This document shows positions 25,182-34,581 of a DNA stretch of 64,000 bases, one piece after another. The translations under genes and the position numbers were made by a program. Under the pieces are notes generated by a model, which saw only the letters and a program-made list of their open reading frames with translations, was not told the DNA's origin and made no database searches. Source of the DNA: Robinsoniella peoriensis. GTDB taxonomy: Bacteria > Bacillota > Clostridia > Lachnospirales > Lachnospiraceae. The stretch is taken from assembly GCF_042680125.1 (NCBI RefSeq), contig NZ_JBHTNY010000002.1, one strand, 5' to 3'. Each line of letters starts with the position of its first letter. Positions within the stretch are counted from its first letter, which is position 1.

Positions 25182-25988
25182 ATGGAAATACAATTATGGA
25201 GAGAAATTCTGGATCCATATGAATTAGCAGTGAATGAACTGACCGTGAAGTTTGAGCATCTGATCAGAGAGCATCGGGCACGTGGGAAGTATTCACCTAT
25301 AGAACAGGTTATGGGGCGGGTGAAAGCCATATCCAGCATATTGGAAAAGGCACAGAAAAAGAAAATACCGCTGAATGAAATAGAAGAAAAATTAGATGAT
25401 ATCGCAGGTGTACGCATTATCTGTCAGTTCGTGGAGGATATTGAAAAAGTAGTGGAGATTATCCGAAACCGTACAGATATGTCTGTAAAGAGCGAAAAGG
25501 ATTATATTGCCAATATGAAATCCAGCGGATACCGCAGCTATCATATGATCGTCTATTATGAGGTCCAGACATTAGCAGGAAGTAAACGGATTCAGGTTGA
25601 GATACAGATCCGGACACTGGCAATGAATTTTTGGTCAACAATCGAACATTCGCTGCAGTACAAATATAAACGAAATATTCCGGAGCATATCCGCATGAAG
25701 TTAAGCAAAGCAGCGGATGCGATTATTGTGCTGGATAATGAGATGTCTTCGGTGCGCAGTGAAATTATGGATGCGCAGAATTCCTTCCAGATTCAGGCGA
25801 ATCTGGTATCAGATATCTTAAATAACATACAGAATCTGTATCATCTGGCGAATAAGAGAGAGATCATTAAGATTCAGGATGAATTTTACCGTATCTATGA
25901 ATTGAACGATATTGAACAGCTGGAACGTTTTCACAAGCAGCTGGATATTATTGCAGAAGGATACCGCGCCCAGTCACTGGCGAAATAA
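25182..25988 (+). CDS. GTP pyrophosphokinase, small alarmone synthetase
   Basis: A 268-residue RelA/SpoT-type synthetase without the hydrolase, TGS or ACT domains, so a small alarmone synthetase of the RelP/RelQ kind that makes (p)ppGpp from ATP and GTP/GDP. The synthetase motifs include RVKAISSILEK, DIAGVRIICQF, MKSSGYRSYHMIV and VEIQIRTLAMNFWSTIEH. The roughly 60-residue helical tail after the core resembles the oligomerisation region of the family. AGGAG precedes the ATG, and it has its own promoter. Confidence 0.9.
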   Translation: MEIQLWREILDPYELAVNELTVKFEHLIREHRARGKYSPIEQVMGRVKAISSILEKAQKKKIPLNEIEEKLDDIAGVRIICQFVEDIEKVVEIIRNRTDMSVKSEKDYIANMKSSGYRSYHMIVYYEVQTLAGSKRIQVEIQIRTLAMNFWSTIEHSLQYKYKRNIPEHIRMKLSKAADAIIVLDNEMSSVRSEIMDAQNSFQIQANLVSDILNNIQNLYHLANKREIIKIQDEFYRIYELNDIEQLERFHKQLDIIAEGYRAQSLAK

Positions 25989-26000
25989 AATACATAGATT

Positions 26001-26018
26001 AGAGCGTGCAGACGCTCT
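26001..26018. repeat. Short perfect hairpin, possible relic of the repeat family
   Basis: AGAGCGT-GCAG-ACGCTCT. The arms equal the outermost 7 bases of the terminal-inverted-repeat elements. No T-tract follows, so it is not a convincing terminator. Confidence 0.4.
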
Positions 26019-26036
26019 TCAACAAAGGAGCAATAA

Positions 26037-27419
26037 ATGAATTTACCACAGGACTTTGCGGATTCCATGAAGGAACTGCTGGGAGCAGAGGAATATGAAG
26101 CATATTTAAACAGCGCAGGCCAGGAACGGGTTCATGGACTTCGGGTGAATACAAGTAAGATAACGGTAGAAGAATTTTTAAAACTGACGCCTTTTTCATT
26201 AGAGCCAATACCCTGGGTGGAAAATGGATTTTTTTATGACGACTCACAGGCCGTTACGAAGCATCCTCATTACCATGCAGGGCTATACTATGTGCAGGAG
26301 CCAAGTGCGATGATACCTGCAGACAGACTTCCTGTAAAAGAGGGGGACTGTGTGCTGGATCTCTGTGCGGCGCCCGGTGGAAAGGCAACGGAGCTGGGAT
26401 CTAAATTAAAGGGGACGGGAGTCCTGGTTGCCAATGATATCAGCAATTCCAGGGCAAAAGGTCTTTTGAAGAATCTGGAGCTGTTCGGACTACCGGATAT
26501 TCTGGTAACCAGCGAATCCCCACAGAAACTACTGCCTTATTTTAAAGGCTTTTTCGATAAAATATTAATCGATGCACCCTGTTCCGGAGAAGGGATGTTC
26601 CGCAAAGATCCGGCTATGATCAAGAGCTGGATAGAACATGGACCGGAATATTATGCCGGCATTCAAAAGGAAATATTGCTGATGGCAGCCGATATGTTAA
26701 AGCCGGGCGGTTTATTGCTTTATTCCACCTGTACGTTCTCTGCACTGGAGGATGAGTGTTCGATTGCCTCTCTGCTGTCGGAAAGAACGGAATTTGAAGT
26801 GATACCGATGAAAGGCTATAAAGGATTCGATAAAGGGATTCCAGGCGCTGCCGGTGGAGATGAGCAGTTAAGGAACTGCGTCCGTATCTGGCCCCATAAA
26901 ATGGCTGGAGAGGGACATTTTGCGGCACTTCTAAAAAAGAACGGGGATTTCGTTGCCACGGATACCGGCGCAAAGACAAAAAAGAAGAAGCAGGTGCTGC
27001 CAAAAGAATGCCAGGAATTTTTTGACCAGTATTTAAGGCTGGATTTTACGGACAGGAATATTACTGTATATGATAACCGGGTTTATGCCATACCAAAAGC
27101 CCTTGGTAATATTCGTGGACTGCGGTTTCTGCGTACAGGATTATATCTGGGAGAAATAAAGAAAAACCGTTTTGAGCCAAGCCAGGCACTGGCGATGAGT
27201 CTGAAAAGAGACCAGGCAGCATACAGCATCTCTTTTTCAGGCAGTGATGAGCGGACGGTGAAATACTTAAAGGGTGAAACGATAGAACTTGAGGATGCCG
27301 AGGCGAAGAGCTTAAAAGGCTGGATTCTGGTCTGTGTGGATGGATATCCGCTGGGATTTGCGAAAGCAGCCAATGGTTCACTGAAGAATAAATATTACCC
27401 TGGATGGAGATTACAGTAA
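26037..27419 (+). CDS. RsmF-type rRNA (cytosine-C5)-methyltransferase
   Basis: A 460-residue Sun/NOL1/NOP2 family enzyme. The SAM loop is LDLCAAPGGKATEL. Motif IV is DAPCSGEGMF and motif VI is STCTFSALEDE, supplying the two Cys of the C5-methylation mechanism. The C-terminal 150 residues match the RsmF-specific extension, ending with LVCVDGYPLGFAKAANG. It probably methylates a cytosine in rRNA. AAAGGAG precedes the ATG. Its TAA directly abuts the ATG of the next gene. Confidence 0.88.
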   Translation: MNLPQDFADSMKELLGAEEYEAYLNSAGQERVHGLRVNTSKITVEEFLKLTPFSLEPIPWVENGFFYDDSQAVTKHPHYHAGLYYVQEPSAMIPADRLPVKEGDCVLDLCAAPGGKATELGSKLKGTGVLVANDISNSRAKGLLKNLELFGLPDILVTSESPQKLLPYFKGFFDKILIDAPCSGEGMFRKDPAMIKSWIEHGPEYYAGIQKEILLMAADMLKPGGLLLYSTCTFSALEDECSIASLLSERTEFEVIPMKGYKGFDKGIPGAAGGDEQLRNCVRIWPHKMAGEGHFAALLKKNGDFVATDTGAKTKKKKQVLPKECQEFFDQYLRLDFTDRNITVYDNRVYAIPKALGNIRGLRFLRTGLYLGEIKKNRFEPSQALAMSLKRDQAAYSISFSGSDERTVKYLKGETIELEDAEAKSLKGWILVCVDGYPLGFAKAANGSLKNKYYPGWRLQ

Positions 27420-28142
27420 ATGAGTCTGATAAGATTAGATAAATATCTGGCTAACGCAGGAGCGGGAACCAGAACAGAAGTAAAGAACCAGATCCGAAAA
27501 GGATTGGTTACAGTTAATGGAGAAGTTGTTAAGAAGCCTGAGATGAAGCTGGATTCGGACAGGGATGCGGTGTGTGTCGGTCAAAGTCCAGTGACATACC
27601 GGAAATATGAGTACTACATGTTCCATAAGCCGGCAGGCTGTGTGACAGCCACCCAGGATAACCTGCATCAAACAGTGATGGATTTCATCTCTTCGGGGAA
27701 GAAAGAGGAACTTTTCCCGGTGGGCAGGCTGGATAAAGATACAGAAGGGCTTTTGCTGATTACCAATGACGGTGCCCTTGCCCACGAACTGCTTTCTCCA
27801 AGAAAACATGTGGATAAAACTTATTATGCAAAAGTCGATGGAATGGTAACAAAAGCGGACCAGGAAACATTTTTGCAGGGCGTGGATATCGGTGAAGACA
27901 AACCTACACTGCCGGCGAATCTTGAGATCTTAACCAGCGGTGAAATATCAGAAGTGTGCCTTACCATACGGGAGGGGAGGTTTCACCAGGTAAAAAGGAT
28001 GTTTGAAGCGGTGGGAAAGCAGGTTGTGTATTTAAAACGCCTGTCAATGGGAGCAATCAGTCTGGATGAACATCTGGCTAAGGGAGAATACCGCCCGTTG
28101 ACCGGAGAGGAAATAGAAAGGATCGGAGGAAGCGGATGTTAG
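27420..28142 (+). CDS. RsuA/RluB-family rRNA pseudouridine synthase
   Basis: A 240-residue enzyme with an N-terminal S4 RNA-binding domain (LIRLDKYLANAGAGTRTEVKNQI) and the RsuA-type catalytic domain. The catalytic Asp is in GRLDKDTEGLLLITNDG and the later motif is EGRFHQVKRMFEAVG. It isomerises a uridine in rRNA; RsuA (16S U516) and RluB (23S U2605) cannot be told apart with certainty here. It starts at the base after the RsmF-type gene and overlaps the HAD gene by 7 bases. Confidence 0.88.
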   Translation: MSLIRLDKYLANAGAGTRTEVKNQIRKGLVTVNGEVVKKPEMKLDSDRDAVCVGQSPVTYRKYEYYMFHKPAGCVTATQDNLHQTVMDFISSGKKEELFPVGRLDKDTEGLLLITNDGALAHELLSPRKHVDKTYYAKVDGMVTKADQETFLQGVDIGEDKPTLPANLEILTSGEISEVCLTIREGRFHQVKRMFEAVGKQVVYLKRLSMGAISLDEHLAKGEYRPLTGEEIERIGGSGC

Positions 28143-28804
28143 AAGGAATCAGAGCGGTCATATTTGACTTAGACGGAACTTTGGCAGATTCCATGTGGAT
28201 GTGGCCCAAGATAGATATAGAATACCTGAACAGATTTCAGATTCAGGTACCGGCAGGACTTCATGAGGCGATTGAAGGTATGAGTTTTACAGAGACCGCT
28301 GATTATTTCAGGACCGCATTTTTCCTTCCCAAAACCACAGAGGAGATCAAACAGGACTGGATGGATATGGCGTATGATAAGTATGCCAATGAGGTGCCGC
28401 TAAAACCCGGCGCATCTGAGTTCCTGGACGAACTGAAGCAGCGCAGTATTAAAACGGGGATTGCTACCAGTAACGGCAGAGGACTTGTGGAGGCAGTGAT
28501 GCATGCACAGCATCTGGATGACCGGATTGATGCAGTCCGGACCGCCTGTGAGGTGGCAAAAGGAAAACCTTCTCCGGATATATACCTTAAAGTAAGTGAG
28601 GATCTTCGGGTTGCACCAAAGGAATGCCTGGTATTTGAAGATATCAGCATGGGGATTCTGGCGGGTAAGAACGCCGGAATGAAGGTATGTGCAGTGGAGG
28701 ATGCATTCTCCATGGGGCAGATTGAGAAAAAGAAAGCCCTGGCAGATTATTATATTTTGAATTATCATGATGTTTTAAATAATACGTATGAACATCTTCG
28801 TTAG
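28136..28804 (+). CDS. HAD family phosphatase
   Basis: A 222-residue beta-phosphoglucomutase-like HAD enzyme. Motif I is FDLDGTLADS with the nucleophile Asp12-equivalent, motif II is GIATSNG, the Lys is in EVAKGKPSPDIYL and motif III is VFEDISMGILAGKNAG. The cap domain has the helical DgpH-type form. The substrate is unknown. It is co-transcribed with the two RNA-modification genes upstream. Confidence 0.85.
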   Translation: MLEGIRAVIFDLDGTLADSMWMWPKIDIEYLNRFQIQVPAGLHEAIEGMSFTETADYFRTAFFLPKTTEEIKQDWMDMAYDKYANEVPLKPGASEFLDELKQRSIKTGIATSNGRGLVEAVMHAQHLDDRIDAVRTACEVAKGKPSPDIYLKVSEDLRVAPKECLVFEDISMGILAGKNAGMKVCAVEDAFSMGQIEKKKALADYYILNYHDVLNNTYEHLR

Positions 28805-28859
28805 CAGCGTGTTTTACAATTGATTTATGCCTGCAGACAGCAGGCGGACAGGAGTACGA

Positions 28860-30824
28860 ATGAGTAAGCAGTTTCTGCCCGTAAACAGGGAAGATATGAA
28901 GGCGCGTGGCATTGCCCAGCTGGATTTTGTATATGTAACAGGGGATGCCTATGTGGATCATCCCTCCTTTGCCCACGCGGTGATCAGCCGCATGCTGGAG
29001 GCAAACGGATATAAGGTAGGGATTATTGCCCAGCCGGATTGGAAAGACAAAGAAAGTATCATGGCGCTTGGAGAGCCGAGGCTTGGTTTTCTTGTTTCAG
29101 CAGGAAATATGGATTCCATGGTGAACCATTATTCGGTATCCAAGAAGCGAAGAAAAACAGATGCTTTCAGTCCAGGAGGAGAAATGGGGAAACGGCCGGA
29201 CAATGCGACAATTGTCTACTGCAATCTGATTCGACAGGTGTACAAAAAGGTGCCGGTTATCATTGGCGGTATCGAAGCCAGTCTGCGCAGGATGGCACAC
29301 TATGATTACTGGGCGAACGCACTAAAACGCTCCATTTTACTGGATTCAGGTGCTGATCTGATTTCTTACGGTATGGGAGAACGTTCCATTGTAGAAATTG
29401 CAGATGCACTGAACAGCGGTATTGAAATGAAAGATCTGACCTTTATTGATGGAACCGTATTTAAAACGAAAGATTTATCCATCGTTTATGATGCGGTTTC
29501 ACTGCCGCCCTATGAAGCACTGAAAGCAGACAAGCTGAACTATGCAAAAAGTTTCTATGTCCAGTATTGCAACACCGACCCATTTACCGGGAAACGTCTG
29601 GTAGAAAGCTATAAGGACGGGTGGCATGTGGTGCAGAATCCACCTGCAAAGCCCTTAAGCCAGTCAGAGATGGATCGGGTCTATTCTCTTGGATATATGA
29701 GAACCTGGCATCCTTCTTATGATGAAAAAGGCGGGATTCCGGCAATTGAAGAAGTGAAATACAGTCTGGTGAGCAACCGTGGATGTTTTGGGGGATGCAG
29801 TTTCTGCGCCCTGACTTTTCACCAGGGAAGAATCATCCAGACCAGGAGCCACGAATCAATCCTGGCTGAAGCAAACCAGTTTATATGGGAGAAAGATTTT
29901 AAAGGATATATTCATGACGTGGGAGGTCCTACTGCAAATTTCAGGCAGCCGGCATGTGACAAACAGCTTGAAAAAGGTGTGTGTCCTAAAAAGCAATGCC
30001 TGTTCCCCACTCCTTGTAAAAATCTGAAAACAGACCATAGTGATTACTTGTCGCTCTTGCGTAAACTGCGGGAACTGCCAAATGTGAAAAAGGTATTTAT
30101 CCGATCCGGCATTCGTTTTGATTATTTAATTTATGATCCGGATGATTCCTTTTTTAAAGAATTGGTGGAGCATCACGTGAGTGGCCAGTTAAAAGTAGCA
30201 CCTGAGCATATTTCGGATAAAGTACTTAGTAAAATGGGCAAACCGGAGCGTAGTGTCTATGAAAAATTTGTGCATAAATATAAAGACCTGAATACAAAAT
30301 GCGGGAAGAATCAGTTCCTGGTACCGTATCTGATGTCATCCCATCCGGGTTCTACTTTAAAAGAAGCAGTGGCACTTGCAGAATATCTTCGCGATCTGGG
30401 ATATATGCCGGAACAGGTACAGGACTTTTATCCGACGCCGTCGACTATCTCAACGTGTATGTATTATACAGGCGTAGATCCAAGGACAATGGAACCGGTT
30501 TATGTTCCGAATAATCCCCACGAAAAAGCAATGCAGCGAGCGCTGATTCAATACCGGAATCCAAAAAATCTGGAACTGGTAACGGAGGCTCTGACCAAAG
30601 CACACCGCACAGATCTGATTGGGTTTGATAAAAAATGCCTGATTCGCCCTATAAGAGGGGAAGGGAAATCTTCCAGTTATTCATCCGGCAGGTATGGTAA
30701 GCCGTCGGGGGATAAAAATGGGGGAAAAGGTGAAAAAAATAATGGTGCTTCGTTTGGCAATGGAAAAGATAAGAATAAGCCTGTGAAGAAGAAAACAATC
30801 CGGAACGTGCATAAGAAGAAATAA
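28860..30824 (+). CDS. YgiQ family radical SAM protein
   Basis: A 654-residue YgiQ (UPF0313) protein. The radical SAM cluster motif is NRGCFGGCSFC. YgiQ marker segments are PVIIGGIEASLRRMAHYDYW, YMRTWHPSYDEKGGIPA and DFYPTPSTISTCMYYT. The extra Cys block (CDKQLEKGVCPKKQC) may bind a second cluster. The C-terminal 50 residues are Lys/Gly/Ser-rich and look disordered. The start ATG 28860 has CAGGAG upstream; a longer frame from 28827 has none. The reaction is unknown. Confidence 0.9.
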   Translation: MSKQFLPVNREDMKARGIAQLDFVYVTGDAYVDHPSFAHAVISRMLEANGYKVGIIAQPDWKDKESIMALGEPRLGFLVSAGNMDSMVNHYSVSKKRRKTDAFSPGGEMGKRPDNATIVYCNLIRQVYKKVPVIIGGIEASLRRMAHYDYWANALKRSILLDSGADLISYGMGERSIVEIADALNSGIEMKDLTFIDGTVFKTKDLSIVYDAVSLPPYEALKADKLNYAKSFYVQYCNTDPFTGKRLVESYKDGWHVVQNPPAKPLSQSEMDRVYSLGYMRTWHPSYDEKGGIPAIEEVKYSLVSNRGCFGGCSFCALTFHQGRIIQTRSHESILAEANQFIWEKDFKGYIHDVGGPTANFRQPACDKQLEKGVCPKKQCLFPTPCKNLKTDHSDYLSLLRKLRELPNVKKVFIRSGIRFDYLIYDPDDSFFKELVEHHVSGQLKVAPEHISDKVLSKMGKPERSVYEKFVHKYKDLNTKCGKNQFLVPYLMSSHPGSTLKEAVALAEYLRDLGYMPEQVQDFYPTPSTISTCMYYTGVDPRTMEPVYVPNNPHEKAMQRALIQYRNPKNLELVTEALTKAHRTDLIGFDKKCLIRPIRGEGKSSSYSSGRYGKPSGDKNGGKGEKNNGASFGNGKDKNKPVKKKTIRNVHKKK

Positions 30825-30891
30825 TTAAAAACCCAGCGTCCCGGTAAATAATAACGGCAGAAAAATAAGTAGAATTGTGAGGAGATTACGG

Positions 30892-31497
30892 ATGAAGAAA
30901 GTTTCAAAGGGAAAACGCGGCTATATTCTTTCCCAGAAGAAAAAGCGGGGACTGATAACATTTATTCTGTTCCTGATTCCGGTAATTATATTTGTGACCG
31001 GTTTAATTCAAACAGGCACAAGACTTAATATGTTTACCTTCGTGGCAGTTATGGGATGCCTTCCGGCAAGCCGCTCTGCAGTTGGTATGGTGATGATGTT
31101 TATGCAAAAGCCTATAAGTGAAGAGATTTATCAGAAGATTCAGTCTCATGTAAAAGATATGGTTTGCGCTTATGAGCTGACGATTACTGCTTATGAGAAA
31201 AATACCCCCATTGACAGTCTGGTGGTATGCGGCACTCACGTCATAGGGTATAGCAGCAGTCCAAAGGCAGACCCATCTTTTGCAGAAAAGCATATAAAGG
31301 AGATACTGAAAGGCAACGGATATAAATCAAATGTAAAAATTTTTACCGATCTGAAACATTATCTGGAAAGAATTGATATGCTTTATCCAAAGAAAGAGGA
31401 ACTGGAAGCAGAGGGAACCTTTACCCCCAGTGAAGATTATCCGGATCTTAGCAGAAGCGAATTGATGAAGCATGTAATACTGGCGATCTCTTTATAA
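30892..31497 (+). CDS. Conserved membrane-associated hypothetical protein, 201 aa
   Basis: A basic N-terminus (SKGKRGYILSQKKKRG) is followed by two membrane helices (about residues 20-40 and 43-65). The remaining 135 residues are soluble and seem to form an alpha/beta domain (LVVCGTHVIGYSSSPK, YKSNVKIFTDLKHYLE). I do not recognise the family. The ATG has GAGGAG upstream; an in-frame GTG at 30877 is less likely. It follows YgiQ by 68 bases. Confidence 0.7.
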   Translation: MKKVSKGKRGYILSQKKKRGLITFILFLIPVIIFVTGLIQTGTRLNMFTFVAVMGCLPASRSAVGMVMMFMQKPISEEIYQKIQSHVKDMVCAYELTITAYEKNTPIDSLVVCGTHVIGYSSSPKADPSFAEKHIKEILKGNGYKSNVKIFTDLKHYLERIDMLYPKKEELEAEGTFTPSEDYPDLSRSELMKHVILAISL

Positions 31498-31532
31498 GAA
31501 CGAGGAAGAAAGGTGACAGCTTTGCAGGCAAA

Positions 31533-31589
31533 AGAGTGTTTGAAAATTGCTTTCTACAAATGGCGGGAATGAATTTTCAGAAACCCTCT
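31533..31589. repeat. Compact terminal-inverted-repeat element upstream of a pseudouridine synthase gene
   Basis: AGAGTGTTTGAAAATTGC at the left and a right arm whose reverse complement starts AGAGGGTTTCTGAAAATTCA. Both arms match the ends of the 4997-5159 element, with the middle deleted to about 57 bases. It lies 27 bases before the ATG at 31616, where it could shape the leader of that gene. Confidence 0.65.
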
Positions 31590-31615
31590 GGACTGCAGTA
31601 TGCAGCGGTACAAAT

Positions 31616-32584
31616 ATGAAATTAGTAATTGTAAATGAAAATGAAGCCGGTCAGCGTCTGGATAAACTGCTGGCAAAATATCTAAGTGAAGCATCCAAAA
31701 GCTTCCTCTATAAAATGCTTCGTAAAAAAAATATAACTTTGAACAACAAAAAAGCAAATGGAAATGAAAAAACCGCACTTCATGATGAAATACGGTTTTT
31801 TCTCTCTGATGAAACTTTTGAAAAATTTTCAAAGAAAAATACGGATATTACCAACATTAAAATGACCAGTAAACTTCAGATTATCTATGAAGACAAGCAT
31901 ATACTCCTATTGAATAAACCGGCAAATATGCTTTCCCAAAAGGCGAAGAGCAGTGATATTTCCATAAATGAAGAAATGCTTGCATATCTTCTTGAAACAG
32001 AGCAGATTACCGGGGAAGAACTGAAGACTTTCCGTCCGGCAGTCTGCAACCGTTTAGACCGCAATACAAGTGGTTTGATTGTAGCAGGGAAAACGCTGAT
32101 TGGACTGCAGACCATGGCTGAGGTTTTTAAGGACAGGAGCCTGCATAAATATTATCTCTGCCTGGTTTCTGGAGAAGTGGCTAAAGAGCAGACGATTGAT
32201 GGCTGGCTTACAAAAGATGAAAAGCAAAATAAGGTACAGATCAGCCGGGAATGTACAGAAGGTGCGCTTCCCATACACACCCAGTATACGCCTTTGGAAA
32301 CGAAAAATGGTACTACTTTATTAAAAGTCTGGCTGATCACAGGAAGATCCCACCAGATCCGCGCTCATCTGGCATCCATCGGACATCCCATAATCGGAGA
32401 TGCCAAATATGGAAACCGAAAAGTAAATCAGAAGTTTGCGGAAGCATTTGGAGTCAAATATCAGATGCTTCATTCCTATCAATTGGTGATGCCGCAGATC
32501 AAAGGGGAACTGGGCTATCTTTCTGGAAAAGAATTTACGGCTAAAGTGCCGCTTGTGTTTGACAAGGTCTTTGGGATAAGTTAA
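31616..32584 (+). CDS. RluA family pseudouridine synthase
   Basis: A 322-residue enzyme with an N-terminal S4 domain (AGQRLDKLLAKYLSEASKSFLYKMLRKKNITL) and the RluA catalytic core. The core has IIYEDKHILLLNKPANML, the catalytic Asp in NRLDRNTSGLIVAGK and GRSHQIRAHLASIGHPIIGD. It modifies rRNA (RluC/RluD-like). The ATG at 31616 was chosen because upstream residues of the frame derive from the repeat element; no strong ribosome site is visible. Confidence 0.87.
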   Translation: MKLVIVNENEAGQRLDKLLAKYLSEASKSFLYKMLRKKNITLNNKKANGNEKTALHDEIRFFLSDETFEKFSKKNTDITNIKMTSKLQIIYEDKHILLLNKPANMLSQKAKSSDISINEEMLAYLLETEQITGEELKTFRPAVCNRLDRNTSGLIVAGKTLIGLQTMAEVFKDRSLHKYYLCLVSGEVAKEQTIDGWLTKDEKQNKVQISRECTEGALPIHTQYTPLETKNGTTLLKVWLITGRSHQIRAHLASIGHPIIGDAKYGNRKVNQKFAEAFGVKYQMLHSYQLVMPQIKGELGYLSGKEFTAKVPLVFDKVFGIS

Positions 32585-32630
32585 ACGTTTCCTGATTGAT
32601 TTGAAACATAAAACAGAAAGGATCATCCAT

Positions 32631-33164
32631 ATGTCTACATGGAATTCAAGAGGACTTCGAGGGTCCACATTGGAAGACTTAATCAACCGTTCTAACGAAC
32701 AGTATCAGGAAAAGGGACTGGCATTGATTCAGAAAATCCCCACTCCGATTACCCCAATCAGAATTGATAAAGAGAACCGTCATATTACACTGGCATATTT
32801 TGAACAGAAAAGTACGGTTGATTATATTGGAGCAGTGCAGGGAATACCTGTTTGTTTTGACGCAAAAGAATGTAATGCGGATACTTTCGCGCTCCAGAAT
32901 ATCCACGAGCATCAGGTACAGTTTATGGGAACCTTTGAACAGCAGGGTGGGATTTCTTTTTTGATTATCTTCTATACCAAAAAGAATGAATTTTTTTATC
33001 TGCCCTATGAGCGAGTGAAATTTTTCTGGGACAGGGCGGCAGAAGGCGGCAGAAAAAGCTTTCGTTATGAAGAACTTCCCCAGGAATTTAAGCTGGAGAG
33101 TAAAGGTGGTATTTTAGTACCTTATTTAGATGCGCTGCAAAAGGATTTAGATATGAGGGATTGA
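32631..33164 (+). CDS. recU: Holliday junction resolvase RecU
   Basis: A 177-residue RecU nuclease that cuts Holliday junctions and aids RecA in Firmicutes. Core motifs are STVDYIGAVQGIPVCFDAKE with acidic metal ligands, FALQNIHEHQVQFM and GGISFLIIFY. The usual FEAKET is FDAKEC here. The ATG at 32631 follows GAAAGGA. The stop codon lies within the -35 box of the his promoter. Confidence 0.9.
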   Translation: MSTWNSRGLRGSTLEDLINRSNEQYQEKGLALIQKIPTPITPIRIDKENRHITLAYFEQKSTVDYIGAVQGIPVCFDAKECNADTFALQNIHEHQVQFMGTFEQQGGISFLIIFYTKKNEFFYLPYERVKFFWDRAAEGGRKSFRYEELPQEFKLESKGGILVPYLDALQKDLDMRD

Positions 33165-33189
33165 CTTTTTTTCGTCCATCTATTATAAT
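33161..33189 (+). promoter_or_regulatory. Histidine operon promoter
   Basis: TTGACT (33161-33166), 17-base gap, TATAAT (33184-33189), near-consensus sigma-A. The -35 overlaps the recU stop. The leader is about 78 bases, too short for a T-box; TTATC and GATAA arms near 33217-33236 could be an operator. Confidence 0.8.
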
Positions 33190-33274
33190 GTTAAATAATT
33201 TTATATAGTAGTGAATTATCACGTTACCACGATAAAGTAAAGCGAATTAAGATTTTCAGAAAGAGGAGAGAGAG

Positions 33275-34543
33275 ATGAATCAACGATTATTACATACGCC
33301 GGAAGGTGTCAGGGACATTTATAATGCAGAGTGTGAAAAGAAACTTACTTTACAGGACAATCTGCATAAAGTCTTAAAATCCTATGGCTACCGGGATATA
33401 GAAACGCCGACTTTTGAATATTTTGATGTATTTGGTCAGGATGTTGGAACCATTCCATCCAAAGATCTGTATAAGTTCTTTGACAGAGAAGGAAACACAC
33501 TGGTTTTAAGACCGGACTTTACACCGTCCATTGCAAGGGCAGCAGCAAAGTATTTCACGGAAGAAGATCTTTCCGTGCGTCTCTGCTATATGGGCAACAC
33601 CTTTATTAACAACTCCAGTTATCAGGGGCGTTTAAAAGAAACAACCCAGCTGGGAGCGGAATTTATCGGAGATGACAGTGTGGATGCAGATGCGGAGATT
33701 ATCACCCTGGTCATTGAGACACTGCGCAGTGCAGGACTCAAAGATTTCCAGATCAGCATCGGTCATGTGGAATTCTTCAAAAGCCTGATAACAGAAGCAG
33801 GGATTGATGAGGAAAATGTGGGGACAGAGGAAGAACTGCGTGAACTGATTTCTAATAAAAATATGTTTGGTGTGGAAGAACTGTTATCTGAAAAGAATAT
33901 CAGTGAAGAATTAAAAAATGTGTTTGCAACCCTTCCTCAGCTGTTTGGAACAGTGGATGCTCTGGAACGGGCAAAACTCCTTACCTCTAATCCAGGAGCA
34001 CTGAAAGCAATTGCAAGACTGGAAGAACTATATGGCATTTTGAAATATTACGGTGTTGAGAAATATGTTTCTTTTGATCTGGGAATGATCAGCAATTATA
34101 TGTATTATACCGGGATTATTTTCCGGGGATATACCTTTGGAACAGGGGATGCCATAGTGAAAGGCGGACGTTACGACCATATGATGGGACATTTCGGAAA
34201 AGATGCGCCGTCTATAGGTTTCGTAGTGGTAGTAGACCAGCTGCTGACAGCTCTGTCCAGACAGAAAATCGATGTGCCGGTGGAGCAGGTAAACCGTCTG
34301 ATCTTATATAAAAAAGAGCAGAGAAAAGAAGCGATTACACTGGCAAAGCATCTTCGGATAGAAAATAATTATGTGGAACTGATCTGTCAGAAGGAAAGTC
34401 TGTCCTTAGAGGATTATCTGATATTTGCAAGGCGCAGCCGCATTACGGAAATCTTGTATTTCGAAGAAAAGGATAGAATACTCTCTGTAAATACAGAAAC
34501 GAAGGTTATGAAACCTGCGGAACTTACAACGTTATTGCTATAA
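33275..34543 (+). CDS. hisZ: ATP phosphoribosyltransferase regulatory subunit HisZ
   Basis: A 422-residue HisRS-like protein that pairs with short-form HisG. The class II synthetase-like fold is visible in TPEGVRDI, YRDIETPTFEYFDVF and LVLRPDFTPSIARAA; the late segment SFDLGMISNYMYYTGIIFRGY replaces the HisRS catalytic block. Its presence agrees with the short hisG after it. AGAGGAG precedes the ATG. It is the first gene of the his operon. Confidence 0.93.
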   Translation: MNQRLLHTPEGVRDIYNAECEKKLTLQDNLHKVLKSYGYRDIETPTFEYFDVFGQDVGTIPSKDLYKFFDREGNTLVLRPDFTPSIARAAAKYFTEEDLSVRLCYMGNTFINNSSYQGRLKETTQLGAEFIGDDSVDADAEIITLVIETLRSAGLKDFQISIGHVEFFKSLITEAGIDEENVGTEEELRELISNKNMFGVEELLSEKNISEELKNVFATLPQLFGTVDALERAKLLTSNPGALKAIARLEELYGILKYYGVEKYVSFDLGMISNYMYYTGIIFRGYTFGTGDAIVKGGRYDHMMGHFGKDAPSIGFVVVVDQLLTALSRQKIDVPVEQVNRLILYKKEQRKEAITLAKHLRIENNYVELICQKESLSLEDYLIFARRSRITEILYFEEKDRILSVNTETKVMKPAELTTLLL

Positions 34544-34550
34544 TAAAAAA

Positions 34551-34567
34551 GCTGCAGTAAATGCAGC
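34551..34567 (+). promoter_or_regulatory. Small hairpin between hisZ and hisG
   Basis: GCTGCA and TGCAGC pair around GTAAA just before the GGAGGAGG site of hisG; no T-tract follows. It may affect message processing. Confidence 0.4.
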
Positions 34568-34581
34568 ACTGGAGGAGGATA

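Noticed and set aside
26001..26018. Terminator after the alarmone synthetase gene
   Set aside because: The stem is perfect but there is no T-tract and the next ribosome site follows closely.
33190..33274. T-box or his leader attenuator
   Set aside because: The leader is too short and lacks a T-box core, run of His codons or terminator.
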